Assembly (NCBI GenBank): GCA_020635495.1
Contig: JACJZQ010000001.1
Span: forward strand, 248,001-312,000
Source: Flavobacteriales bacterium
GTDB taxonomy: Bacteria > Bacteroidota > Bacteroidia > UBA10329
DNA: 64,000 nucleotides
Direction of reading: 5' to 3'
The notes under the pieces: model-generated
Seen by the model: only the letters and a program-made list of their open reading frames with translations
Told to the model about the DNA's origin: nothing
The model's database searches: none
Program-made: the position numbers and the translations under genes
Shown: piece by piece, positions 17,693 to 25,428 of the stretch
Layout of the letters: each line of letters begins with the position of its first letter
How positions within the stretch are numbered: position 1 is the first letter of the stretch

Positions 17693-18832
17693 ATGAAAGC
17701 AAACGTTGAAAAATTTGATGTTAACGGACTTCTTAATTGGAAGTCGGTTGGCTTGATTTTTATTACTGCATTATTGTATTTGTTTTTCACTTCTTACAAT
17801 ACCAAACCTGAAAGGCAGTTACAGAGCAATGAACAATTGTTTGTTGCAAATGAGGAATTGGAAAAGGCTCTTAATAAAGCCCTTATCTACCTCGAAAAGA
17901 ACAGTTTCAAGATAAACGATCAACAGGAGATTGTTTGGGCTACTTTACTTAATCAAACATACTCGCTGAATTTGAACATTCCATCGCGCGAGACACTGAC
18001 TAAAGCAAAGCCAGACTCAAAGTATTGGCAACACAAATTATACCGAACGTACTATAATCCTGAACTTGAAGTGCTGAATGACAGAATGATAGACCGATTT
18101 GAAAAAGACCCAGAGTCCATTTTTCTCAAGCAATCTGAAAGTACTAGGATGTATTCTCTCTATTGTGAGAAACTTACTTCTGGTAGACAAGAATTTTTGC
18201 ACGCACTAAGTAGAGAGATTGAGCAGGGGAATTACCCAGAGCTGAACATATTGGACCCGGTTATGATGCTTCAGACAGTTTTGAACAGTGGTTGTGTGAT
18301 ATCTGACGGTGAAGAAGAAAGGGAGATGTTGCGAACACTGTTGCTTCCTTTTGCAAAGAACTTTGAAAATGACCGATTGCTAGCCGTTGAACCAGTCGAA
18401 ACAAAAGGCCCGTTGTTTTCACTCTCAGTTCTATTGTACACTGGAAATACCGATCTCGTTAGTGTAATGGTTGTGCCTTACCTAGTAAACCTACAGTTAG
18501 AAAATGGTGGGTTTCCCGGCAACACAGCTGAGGAGGTTGACTCATACTTTCATTCTCTGTTAGGTGCTTGGTCGTTGTTAGAGCTGAAGCGCCATCTTAA
18601 ACATCTAGATAAGATAGAAGGCGAGCAAAAGCAAACTTTGGCAAGACAGATACTCACCAAGACATACTATTCTTACGATGAGTTTGATGAGTTGCGTAAT
18701 ACAGGAGTTCAGTCTAAGTTCGATAGTTTGTTGAATGTTCTAGGAATTACCGAAAAACAGTATCAGGATTCAATCAACAACATCCCCAAAGGTCAAATTT
18801 TTGAAGAAGGTAGTTATAGACCTGCTTGGTAA
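17693..18832 (+). CDS. Membrane-anchored protein of unknown function
   Basis: 379 residues. One N-terminal membrane helix (about 17-34, SVGLIFITALLYLFF) is followed by a soluble, largely alpha-helical domain that would face the periplasm. The segment LVNLQLENGGFPGNTAEE (about residues 264-281) followed by FHSLLGAWSLLEL resembles one helical-hairpin repeat of alpha/alpha-toroid enzymes such as prenyltransferase/squalene-cyclase repeats, but only one such unit is clear. I do not recognise the family. It stands between two GT-C-like membrane proteins and precedes an HTTM/gamma-carboxylase-like gene on the same strand, so it may belong to the same surface-modification pathway. Confidence 0.75.
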   Translation: MKANVEKFDVNGLLNWKSVGLIFITALLYLFFTSYNTKPERQLQSNEQLFVANEELEKALNKALIYLEKNSFKINDQQEIVWATLLNQTYSLNLNIPSRETLTKAKPDSKYWQHKLYRTYYNPELEVLNDRMIDRFEKDPESIFLKQSESTRMYSLYCEKLTSGRQEFLHALSREIEQGNYPELNILDPVMMLQTVLNSGCVISDGEEEREMLRTLLLPFAKNFENDRLLAVEPVETKGPLFSLSVLLYTGNTDLVSVMVVPYLVNLQLENGGFPGNTAEEVDSYFHSLLGAWSLLELKRHLKHLDKIEGEQKQTLARQILTKTYYSYDEFDELRNTGVQSKFDSLLNVLGITEKQYQDSINNIPKGQIFEEGSYRPAW

Positions 18833-18871
18833 GTTGTCTGAAACAGGTCATCTACTGATTTCTATATAAGA

Positions 18872-20782
18872 GTGGCAAGACTTTGTGCTGCACGAGCATG
18901 GCGGATTTCGGCATTACTGGGAATTTTTGCCTTTCTGTTGTACATAAATACGATTCCGAACGACTATTCTGTCGATGATACGAAAAGCGCGGGGCAGAAC
19001 GAACAGGTAAAGAAAGGATTAGCCGGAATACCTGAAATTTTGACCACCCTATGGGACTTTTCTGAAGACCCAAACACCGGAGAGATCGGGTATTTTGAAT
19101 ATCGTCCAATCTCCAAAATCACTTTCGCCATTGAGTATGAGTTGTTTGGAGCCAACCCTCACATTAGTCACGGAATCAACAGTATACTATATGGTTTGAT
19201 AGTTGCGCTTCTACTAATTGTATTGCGTAGAACGGCAAGCCCATCAGAACAGACTGCTGTACTTATCTTGGCCACTCTAATATTTGCGGCCCATCCTATC
19301 CACACCGAAGTTGTAGCCAACTTAAAGAACAGGGAGGTCCTGCTTGGCTTTCTACTTGGATTGATTTCTTGGTGGGTAATGATACCGGCCACTCAGGGAG
19401 GCAAAGTAAACCTGGGCAGAATGGCGTTAGCATTTTTCCTGTTCAGTTTAGGCGTTGCTTCCAAAATGGATGCAGGAATCTTTGCCATCGTTATTCCCGG
19501 GAGCCTTTGGTTCTTCAACAAGGCGACAATCAAGACTGCGGTTTTGCTTGGGTTTGGTTATGTGGTCTGCTTTCTTCTGGTGAAGCTCATGCCATCAATA
19601 TGGTTGCCAGAATGGCACCGAGTTTATTATTATTGGGAGAATCCAGCGTTTAAAGACCCTTCATGGCAAGTACGGGCAACGATAGTTTTCAATAGTTTCC
19701 TGTACAACCTGAGATTATTAGTATTTCCTCATCCACTTTCATTCTATTACGGATTCAATACGGTTCCCTTCGGGAAGGTGTTTTCGTCTTATTTCATAGC
19801 TGGAATAAGCCTGTTTGTCTTACTGGTTGTATTGACCTTCTATGGAATACTGAGAAGAAGAATGTGGTCATTCGGATTGGCAGTGTTCTTTGTTGGGATT
19901 GCCCCGTTTCTTAATGTAGTGCTTCCTGTTACTGGTATAATTGCGGACCGTTACCTGTTCGTATCATCCTTAGGGTTTTGCATAGCTACATCAGCACTTG
20001 GAGTCAATGTCTATCAAGGAGTCTCAAATCGTATAATTAAATTGGGGTTCTGGGTTATCATGGTTGGTACAATAGGGCTCATGGTTACCAAGGTTTTGAC
20101 CAGAAATCAAGACTGGGAAAATAGATTAACGCTCTACAGAAAAGATGCATGTTCGTACCCTAACTCCGCAAAGGTCAACGTAATGCTTGGCTACAGACTA
20201 TCTAGCCTTGCTAAAGAAAGCACTGATAATGAGATCAGGAGTAAGCTTTTGAATGAAGCTCTTGTTCATTTTCAAAAGGCCAAAACCATTCTACCAACTA
20301 TGGAGAGTGTAAATGGAGATATAGGCTATGCTCATATGGAGCTGGGAAATTATGTTCAAGCCATTAGAGCCTATAATGAAGAACTTGCATTGGAATACAA
20401 TGATGTGAATGTGCACAACAACTTAGGTGTTTTGTACTTGAGGTTGGGTCTTTTAGAGCCATCAGTAGACCATTTTGAAATGGCATCAAGAATAGATAGT
20501 ATGAATCTGAATATTCGTGTCGATATGTTATCGGCTTACATTTTCGGGGACATGAAATCGAATGTTGAAAAAGAAATCTCATTCATAGAACAGAACGACT
20601 CAGCTCTGAATGTGCCATTTGTTGAAGTAGCAGACTATTTTCTGAGAACACGGAAAGATACCTGCAAGGCCATTGGATACTACATCAAAGCCTCAGACAG
20701 AGGATTTGATGAGCCTGGCTACGAATCTTGGTTGCTGAAGCTTACGAGTCTTAAAGCTTGCACTTTTACATCAACACGGTAG
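18872..20782 (+). CDS. GT-C-type membrane glycosyltransferase-like protein with C-terminal TPRs, paralogue 2
   Basis: 636 residues, GTG start (no ATG is available before the first helix). About ten hydrophobic helices, with the acidic loop NDYSVDDTKSAGQNEQ after helix 1 and HPIHTEVVANLKNREVLLGF, both shared with the paralogue at 15856. A periplasmic or cytoplasmic C-terminal part carries TPR repeats (GDIGYAHMELGNYVQAIRAY, NVHNNLGVLYLRLGLLEPSV). This architecture is that of TMTC-like / protein O-mannosyltransferase-like proteins. The segment ISHGINSILYGL is also shared with paralogue 1. A sugar transferase acting on exported substrates is inferred; no activity can be read from the sequence alone. 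Confidence 0.82.
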   Translation: MARLCAARAWRISALLGIFAFLLYINTIPNDYSVDDTKSAGQNEQVKKGLAGIPEILTTLWDFSEDPNTGEIGYFEYRPISKITFAIEYELFGANPHISHGINSILYGLIVALLLIVLRRTASPSEQTAVLILATLIFAAHPIHTEVVANLKNREVLLGFLLGLISWWVMIPATQGGKVNLGRMALAFFLFSLGVASKMDAGIFAIVIPGSLWFFNKATIKTAVLLGFGYVVCFLLVKLMPSIWLPEWHRVYYYWENPAFKDPSWQVRATIVFNSFLYNLRLLVFPHPLSFYYGFNTVPFGKVFSSYFIAGISLFVLLVVLTFYGILRRRMWSFGLAVFFVGIAPFLNVVLPVTGIIADRYLFVSSLGFCIATSALGVNVYQGVSNRIIKLGFWVIMVGTIGLMVTKVLTRNQDWENRLTLYRKDACSYPNSAKVNVMLGYRLSSLAKESTDNEIRSKLLNEALVHFQKAKTILPTMESVNGDIGYAHMELGNYVQAIRAYNEELALEYNDVNVHNNLGVLYLRLGLLEPSVDHFEMASRIDSMNLNIRVDMLSAYIFGDMKSNVEKEISFIEQNDSALNVPFVEVADYFLRTRKDTCKAIGYYIKASDRGFDEPGYESWLLKLTSLKACTFTSTR

Positions 20783-20793
20783 AGCCCTGATAG

Positions 20794-22635
20794 ATGCAAT
20801 TGCTTAACGACTATGGTTTTACGCAAAAGAGGTTGTGGGCCCTCTTTATGCTTTGTGTGGTTGCCGTCTATTGGCCCGGGCTATTCAATGAATTCAACAA
20901 TTGGGATGATAAGGCATATATCCTCGAGAATCCGAACCTGGATTTTACTTGGAAGAATGTTAAACGGATGTTTCTCGAAGGGGAATACCATGGCATGTAT
21001 TTGCCACTGACAGCGCTCTCCTTCAGTATAAATTGGTGGATGGCAGGTCTTAGCTCGTCAACCTACATTATCGTTAACCTGCTTCTGCACCTCTCTAATA
21101 CATGGTTAGTGTTCGTGCTCACGGGCCATTTAACAAAAAACAGAAAGTCCCAATGGTTGGTAGCCATGCTTTTTGCGCTACACCCAGTGCAGCCAGAAAG
21201 TGTGGTTTATGCATCGGGTAGGAGAGACGTGTTGTTTGGTTTCTTTTTCCTGTGCGCGTCTTTGAGCTATGTTAAGACTCAAGGCGGATTCACCTTTTGG
21301 GGTTACACTAAAACGTTGCTGTTCTTCATAATGGCACTGTTTTCAAAAGCAACCGCAGTGGTTTTCTTACCTGTCATGCTGCTATATGACTGGTTGCATT
21401 ACCCAAGCGACCTACGAAGTATCAGGGCTTGGAGCTTAAAGGTTCCTTTTGCTATAGGGGCGGCAATAGTCTCGGTAGTAACAGTATTGGTTTCCAGTAC
21501 TTCTCCAGAATTTGGAGCGTCCCAAGCAAGCTTTGACCTACCCATGGCTGATAGGTTGATACAAGCTTCTTACTCGTTGTTCCATCATTTTCGTTTAGTG
21601 TGGCTGCCAATACAACAATCAACCATACATCCGTTCATAGAACCAATTAATAAGATTTACCTCTTAACCATTCCTGGTTTTATTATCTGTGGAGCTGTTT
21701 TGTCGAAGTATGTATTCAACAAGGTTTCTGCTTTTGGTTATTGGTTTTTTCTGGCATGCATCATCCCACTTATCCAACTTTTCCCAAATAGCTATTCGAT
21801 AGTGAATGAACATTACCTCTATATACCAAGTATAGGGGTGTTTTTGATTATTGCTCATGCGCTATCGATCGTAGAATCAAAAGCAGTAGGCAAAGCGCTT
21901 TTCATGGTCATAGTGGTCGGGGTTTTGATTCTCGGGTTTACGAAGACAAGAGAAAGGGTCCGCGTCTATCGGAACAGTGTTTCTTTCTGGTCAGATGCTA
22001 TTAAGAGCCATCCGGAAAAAGCATTTTTCTACATGAAGAGGGCCATGGGTCACGAAGAAAACCATGACTATGACCTAGCATTATTGGATTACCAAAAGAC
22101 TTTGAACTTGAACCCTGAATACTTCGGGGCGAGTTTTAATCAGCTTGACGTACTTTTTCAAATGAGAAGATTTGAAGAGGCCAAGGAGTTGACAATTAGG
22201 ATAATGAGGCAACGACCTGATATTATGTACCTGAGATTTAAACTGGGGTTGATTTTAATTGAACTCAATCAGCCGCAAAGTGCCATCCGGCATTTTAAGC
22301 AATGTATTGACGAAGAGTTTGAACTGGCGTATTCATATAACAACCTTGGTTTAGCCTACTTATTATCTGATAGTTTGGAATTAGGCAATCAATACATTGA
22401 TCGTTCCTTGGAACTGAACTCAAACAATGAGCTGGCTAGATACAACAAAGGCCTGTATCATTTATTTACTGGAGACACATTGGACGCTTGCAATGCAATA
22501 GCCTCTTCACTTCCATTTCTGTCCAATCCAATCAAAAGGCAGATGCGCTATGCTGAACTTATGTATCTGTGCCCAGAAATGGGCCAGACCATGTTGGAGG
22601 ACTCATTGCAGATGAACCAAAACTTTGATAAGTAA
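20794..22635 (+). CDS. GT-C-type membrane glycosyltransferase-like protein with C-terminal TPRs, paralogue 3
   Basis: 613 residues. The same plan as the two upstream genes: acidic loop FNEFNNWDDKAYILENP after helix 1, the family segment HPVQPESVVYASGRRDVLFG, about ten helices, then TPRs (AFFYMKRAMGHEENHDYDLA, LAYSYNNLGLAYLLSDSLEL). It is the most TMTC-like of the three. It starts 11 bases after the second paralogue and ends just before the HTTM gene, so the set is probably an operon. Three diverged copies in a row suggest different acceptors or sugars. Confidence 0.84.
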   Translation: MQLLNDYGFTQKRLWALFMLCVVAVYWPGLFNEFNNWDDKAYILENPNLDFTWKNVKRMFLEGEYHGMYLPLTALSFSINWWMAGLSSSTYIIVNLLLHLSNTWLVFVLTGHLTKNRKSQWLVAMLFALHPVQPESVVYASGRRDVLFGFFFLCASLSYVKTQGGFTFWGYTKTLLFFIMALFSKATAVVFLPVMLLYDWLHYPSDLRSIRAWSLKVPFAIGAAIVSVVTVLVSSTSPEFGASQASFDLPMADRLIQASYSLFHHFRLVWLPIQQSTIHPFIEPINKIYLLTIPGFIICGAVLSKYVFNKVSAFGYWFFLACIIPLIQLFPNSYSIVNEHYLYIPSIGVFLIIAHALSIVESKAVGKALFMVIVVGVLILGFTKTRERVRVYRNSVSFWSDAIKSHPEKAFFYMKRAMGHEENHDYDLALLDYQKTLNLNPEYFGASFNQLDVLFQMRRFEEAKELTIRIMRQRPDIMYLRFKLGLILIELNQPQSAIRHFKQCIDEEFELAYSYNNLGLAYLLSDSLELGNQYIDRSLELNSNNELARYNKGLYHLFTGDTLDACNAIASSLPFLSNPIKRQMRYAELMYLCPEMGQTMLEDSLQMNQNFDK

Positions 22636-22639
22636 CAGG

Positions 22640-23989
22640 ATGCTCAACAAGATTTTGGTAAGCCTATTCACGAAAGAGAGCCCTATTACGCTGGCGACAT
22701 TTAGGGTCCTCGCAGGTCTGACCATGTCGTACAGCTTTCTGACCAAATTGTTGAATACGGAACTGAAACGATACTTCTCATCAGAATTCAATCACTTTCC
22801 GTATTGCGGATTCGAATGGGTGCAACCTTTAACCTACAATGGTATCAACGTTTTACTTGCTGCCATCACCTTGGGGTTTGCTTTTCTAGCGTTAGGTTTA
22901 TTTTACAGGTACGTAACATGGTTTTTGCTTGTCTCTGTAAGCTACTTCTACTTGCTAGACTCCTCGGTGTACAATAACCACTACTATTTTATTGTCCTGC
23001 TCCTTGGGTTTTTCTGTGTTACAGATGCTAATGCCATATGGTCAATTGACTCGACCAGAAATCGGAGCCGCGCTGGTTATACATTGATTGCCAAGTGGCA
23101 GAGGTTGCTTTTTGGTTTTCAGGTCAGTGTGGTCTATTTCTATGGGGGATTGGCCAAACTACACCTAGATTGGCTTACAGGCAGAATTACCAGGGCCGAC
23201 CTTACCACCACTTATGGTCAGTTGTTGTCTGAAACTCAACTTGAGATACTTACTCAAACCTTCACTTGGGGCGGATTGGTATTCGACCTTGCGGTACCCT
23301 TCCTTCTCATTTCTCGAACAACAAGGAGGTGGGCATTTGTACCCATATTATTATTTCATGCTATCAATGAAGCAAGGTTTGAGATAGGCATATTTCCAAT
23401 GCTTATGTTTTCAGCAACAATTCTCTTTTTTAGCCCAGAGGAACTCAGAAGTTATCTAAGTAAATTATTCAAGAGCATTGTAGCTAATTATCAGGTCATA
23501 ACCGAACAACCGAACACTCGACCAATACGAGAGTATACTTTTGTGATTCTGGGCTTGGCTTTATTCTGTGGATTTCAACTAATATTTCCACTTAGACATT
23601 ATTTTGATGGGAGAGACATACTTTGGTCAAAGGTAGGCTACACGTTTAGCTGGCACATGAAAATGTCTCATGAGGTAACAGAATCTCACTTTTACATAAC
23701 CAACAAAGGGGGAGTTATACAACATGAAATATCTAAGGAAGATTACATGGGACCTCGACAGGCACATTCCATGCATGTCTATCCCGTTAACACTCTTCGC
23801 TTTGCGAGTTGGATTGAAAAAGACCTGAAGGAACTATACATCGGTGATGTTGAAGTACGAACCGATTTTAGAGTGGGTCTGAATGGGAGGCCAGGCCAAC
23901 AATGGGCAGACTCTACCGTAAACCTGCTCAATGAATGTCATTCGATATGTAATTGCCAACAAGATTGGATTCTTAAAAAACCATTCTGA
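22640..23989 (+). CDS. Vitamin-K-dependent gamma-carboxylase-like protein (HTTM domain)
   Basis: 449 residues from the ATG at 22640; a TTG at 22625 would add five residues and overlap the previous gene. The N-terminal half is a horizontally transferred transmembrane (HTTM) domain with several helices (ITLATFRVLAGLTMSYSF). The C-terminal part has the family sequence PLRHYFDGRDILWSKVGYTF followed by SWHMKM and a late HVYPVNTLRFASWIEKDLKE segment, as in bacterial gamma-carboxylase relatives. Eukaryotic members carboxylate glutamate; for bacterial ones the substrate is generally unknown. It ends the GT-C operon, suggesting a role in modifying exported proteins or glycolipids. Confidence 0.87.
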   Translation: MLNKILVSLFTKESPITLATFRVLAGLTMSYSFLTKLLNTELKRYFSSEFNHFPYCGFEWVQPLTYNGINVLLAAITLGFAFLALGLFYRYVTWFLLVSVSYFYLLDSSVYNNHYYFIVLLLGFFCVTDANAIWSIDSTRNRSRAGYTLIAKWQRLLFGFQVSVVYFYGGLAKLHLDWLTGRITRADLTTTYGQLLSETQLEILTQTFTWGGLVFDLAVPFLLISRTTRRWAFVPILLFHAINEARFEIGIFPMLMFSATILFFSPEELRSYLSKLFKSIVANYQVITEQPNTRPIREYTFVILGLALFCGFQLIFPLRHYFDGRDILWSKVGYTFSWHMKMSHEVTESHFYITNKGGVIQHEISKEDYMGPRQAHSMHVYPVNTLRFASWIEKDLKELYIGDVEVRTDFRVGLNGRPGQQWADSTVNLLNECHSICNCQQDWILKKPF

Positions 23990-24016
23990 ATGCAGCAGCT
24001 GGTTAAGGATTTAGTC

Positions 24017-24024
24017 TAATTTTG
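24017..24024 (+). promoter_or_regulatory. Candidate Bacteroidota promoter -7 box
   Basis: TAATTTTG matches TAnnTTTG and lies 36 bases before the proposed ATG at 24060. No TTG is found at the -33 spacing, so this is a partial match. Confidence 0.35.
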
Positions 24025-24059
24025 GTTTTGTTAACTTTACTAATTAAAATGTTTTGGGA

Positions 24060-24794
24060 ATGAGACTCTCCACTACTTTTCTAATCTGCACAGTTATGCT
24101 GCTTAATCCGTTTTGGCAGGTGGATTTGAATGCACAGAATATTCGATATGAGGTAGATGGACTCAATAAGTATGTTGGGTGCGGAGACGGAAACGGAAAC
24201 CCTGAGCCTGTAATTAACGCAAGGGTCAGAGACAACATCAATACCGGCTGGAGCGATTGGAATAACAGTGGGGATGAAGTCCCCCAAGGTTGGTGGGGTG
24301 TGACCAACAATGCTTGGAGGAACTATGGTGCGTACGCTAACTATACCACGATTTATGTGGAGCTTCGAGGGTACGAGCGTGACCCAGGGATAACGGGAGA
24401 TGACTGTGGTTATGGTTATACCAACATCGCAACAGAGACAATTAGAAGTAGGGCCCCATGTACTTGGCACTCATTCTTTGATGGATCTGGAGGCGGTAAC
24501 AGTGGTACTTGGAGGGTCAAGTGGCAGTATTACTACCACGGTCAGACCACCTCTGGCTATGATAATACATGGATTGGTTATAACTCTGGTTGGAATAATG
24601 CCTACAATTGGTCTTTGTGTACAGTTCCGACTAATGGACATAATGTGTACATACCTCAACCAAGTCAAACCATAGGTAACGTGAATCCTATTATTCCAAC
24701 TGGTTATACTGCTCGGGCCAATACAATAACTATTGATGCAAGTAATGGTGCTGAAGTAAGTATACAAGGCACTGGCGAGCTGTTGATAAACTAA
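24060..24794 (+). CDS. Secreted protein of unknown function, rich in Trp, Asn, Gly and Tyr
   Basis: 244 residues from the ATG at 24060 (a TTG at 24054 adds two). An N-terminal signal peptide ends near DLNAQNI. The mature part is very rich in Trp, Tyr, Asn and Gly, with six or more Cys, and looks like an extracellular beta-rich fold. The C-terminal ~60 residues (YNWSLCTVPTNGHNVYIP, then ITIDASNGAEVSIQGTGELL) resemble the beta-strand modules found in large Bacteroidota surface proteins, here at the end of a short one. No sorting domain is seen. I do not recognise a family for the N-terminal part. Confidence 0.75.
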   Translation: MRLSTTFLICTVMLLNPFWQVDLNAQNIRYEVDGLNKYVGCGDGNGNPEPVINARVRDNINTGWSDWNNSGDEVPQGWWGVTNNAWRNYGAYANYTTIYVELRGYERDPGITGDDCGYGYTNIATETIRSRAPCTWHSFFDGSGGGNSGTWRVKWQYYYHGQTTSGYDNTWIGYNSGWNNAYNWSLCTVPTNGHNVYIPQPSQTIGNVNPIIPTGYTARANTITIDASNGAEVSIQGTGELLIN

Positions 24795-24805
24795 GGTTGG
24801 TGTCC

Positions 24806-24847
24806 AACATGCTCAGAAGGGGACAATTGCCCCCTTCTGAGCATGTT
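24806..24847. terminator. Strong bidirectional terminator hairpin between convergent genes
   Basis: A perfect 17-base-pair stem, left arm AACATGCTCAGAAGGGG (24806-24822) and right arm 24831-24847, with an 8-base loop. It sits between the plus-strand secreted-protein gene (stop 24794) and the minus-strand lipoprotein gene (stop 24861). The T-tract is short on both sides. Confidence 0.85.
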
Positions 24848-24860
24848 TACTCTAACTACC

Positions 24861-25331
24861 TTATGGCGTTTCTGGATTTCGAATCAGAATGGAATCAGTT
24901 GGAGCTAGAGTTGAAAAATTAATTTTTTGGTAAGTATCATACCGGGTGCCTAGGAACTTAACTCCTCTGCTGTTGATTTCTATGGTTTCCTCATTCAAAG
25001 AAAGAAAGGTACAACCCTCCTGTAACCGTAGCGCGTAAGTCTGATTCGGTTTTCCATTCAGCATAAATTCTACCTTACCCGCTACATCACAATCTACCTG
25101 TGGTTCTATTTCGGTTCCAATAAAACCGGAAAACATTTCCTTATCCTCTTTTGATGCAAGGAGAATTTTCATTCCATCTATGCTGTCCCTAACCGTGAAT
25201 GTTATTCTAATATAATCGCACCTTACCGCCTCACGGGCCACTCTTTCACCCGGTTTTTGACATCCAATTAAACATAGCAAACATAACAGGGACACTGACA
25301 GTAATTTGATTCTATTGGATTGATTCTTCAT
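24861..25331 (-). CDS. Small lipoprotein of unknown function
   Basis: 156 residues from the ATG at 25331; the open frame extends 27 codons further but only this start gives a lipoprotein signal peptide (LLSVSLLCLLCLIGC, cleaved before the Cys). The mature domain of ~130 residues has alternating hydrophobic strands (YIRITFTVRDSIDGMKILL, GKVEFMLNGKPNQTYALRL), suggesting a beta-sandwich. No family recognised. It is divergent from the TonB-dependent receptor that starts 98 bases away, so it could be an accessory lipoprotein of that receptor, but this is only positional. Confidence 0.78.
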   Translation of the reverse strand: MKNQSNRIKLLSVSLLCLLCLIGCQKPGERVAREAVRCDYIRITFTVRDSIDGMKILLASKEDKEMFSGFIGTEIEPQVDCDVAGKVEFMLNGKPNQTYALRLQEGCTFLSLNEETIEINSRGVKFLGTRYDTYQKINFSTLAPTDSILIRNPETP

Positions 25332-25428
25332 TTGATTTGTCCAAGTTTGCTCTGAGGAATAATGCTCAAATTTACTTGTTGCGTGAGTTGTGGTAACTAC
25401 TTTGCAAGCCAATCTTCAAACTTAAACT

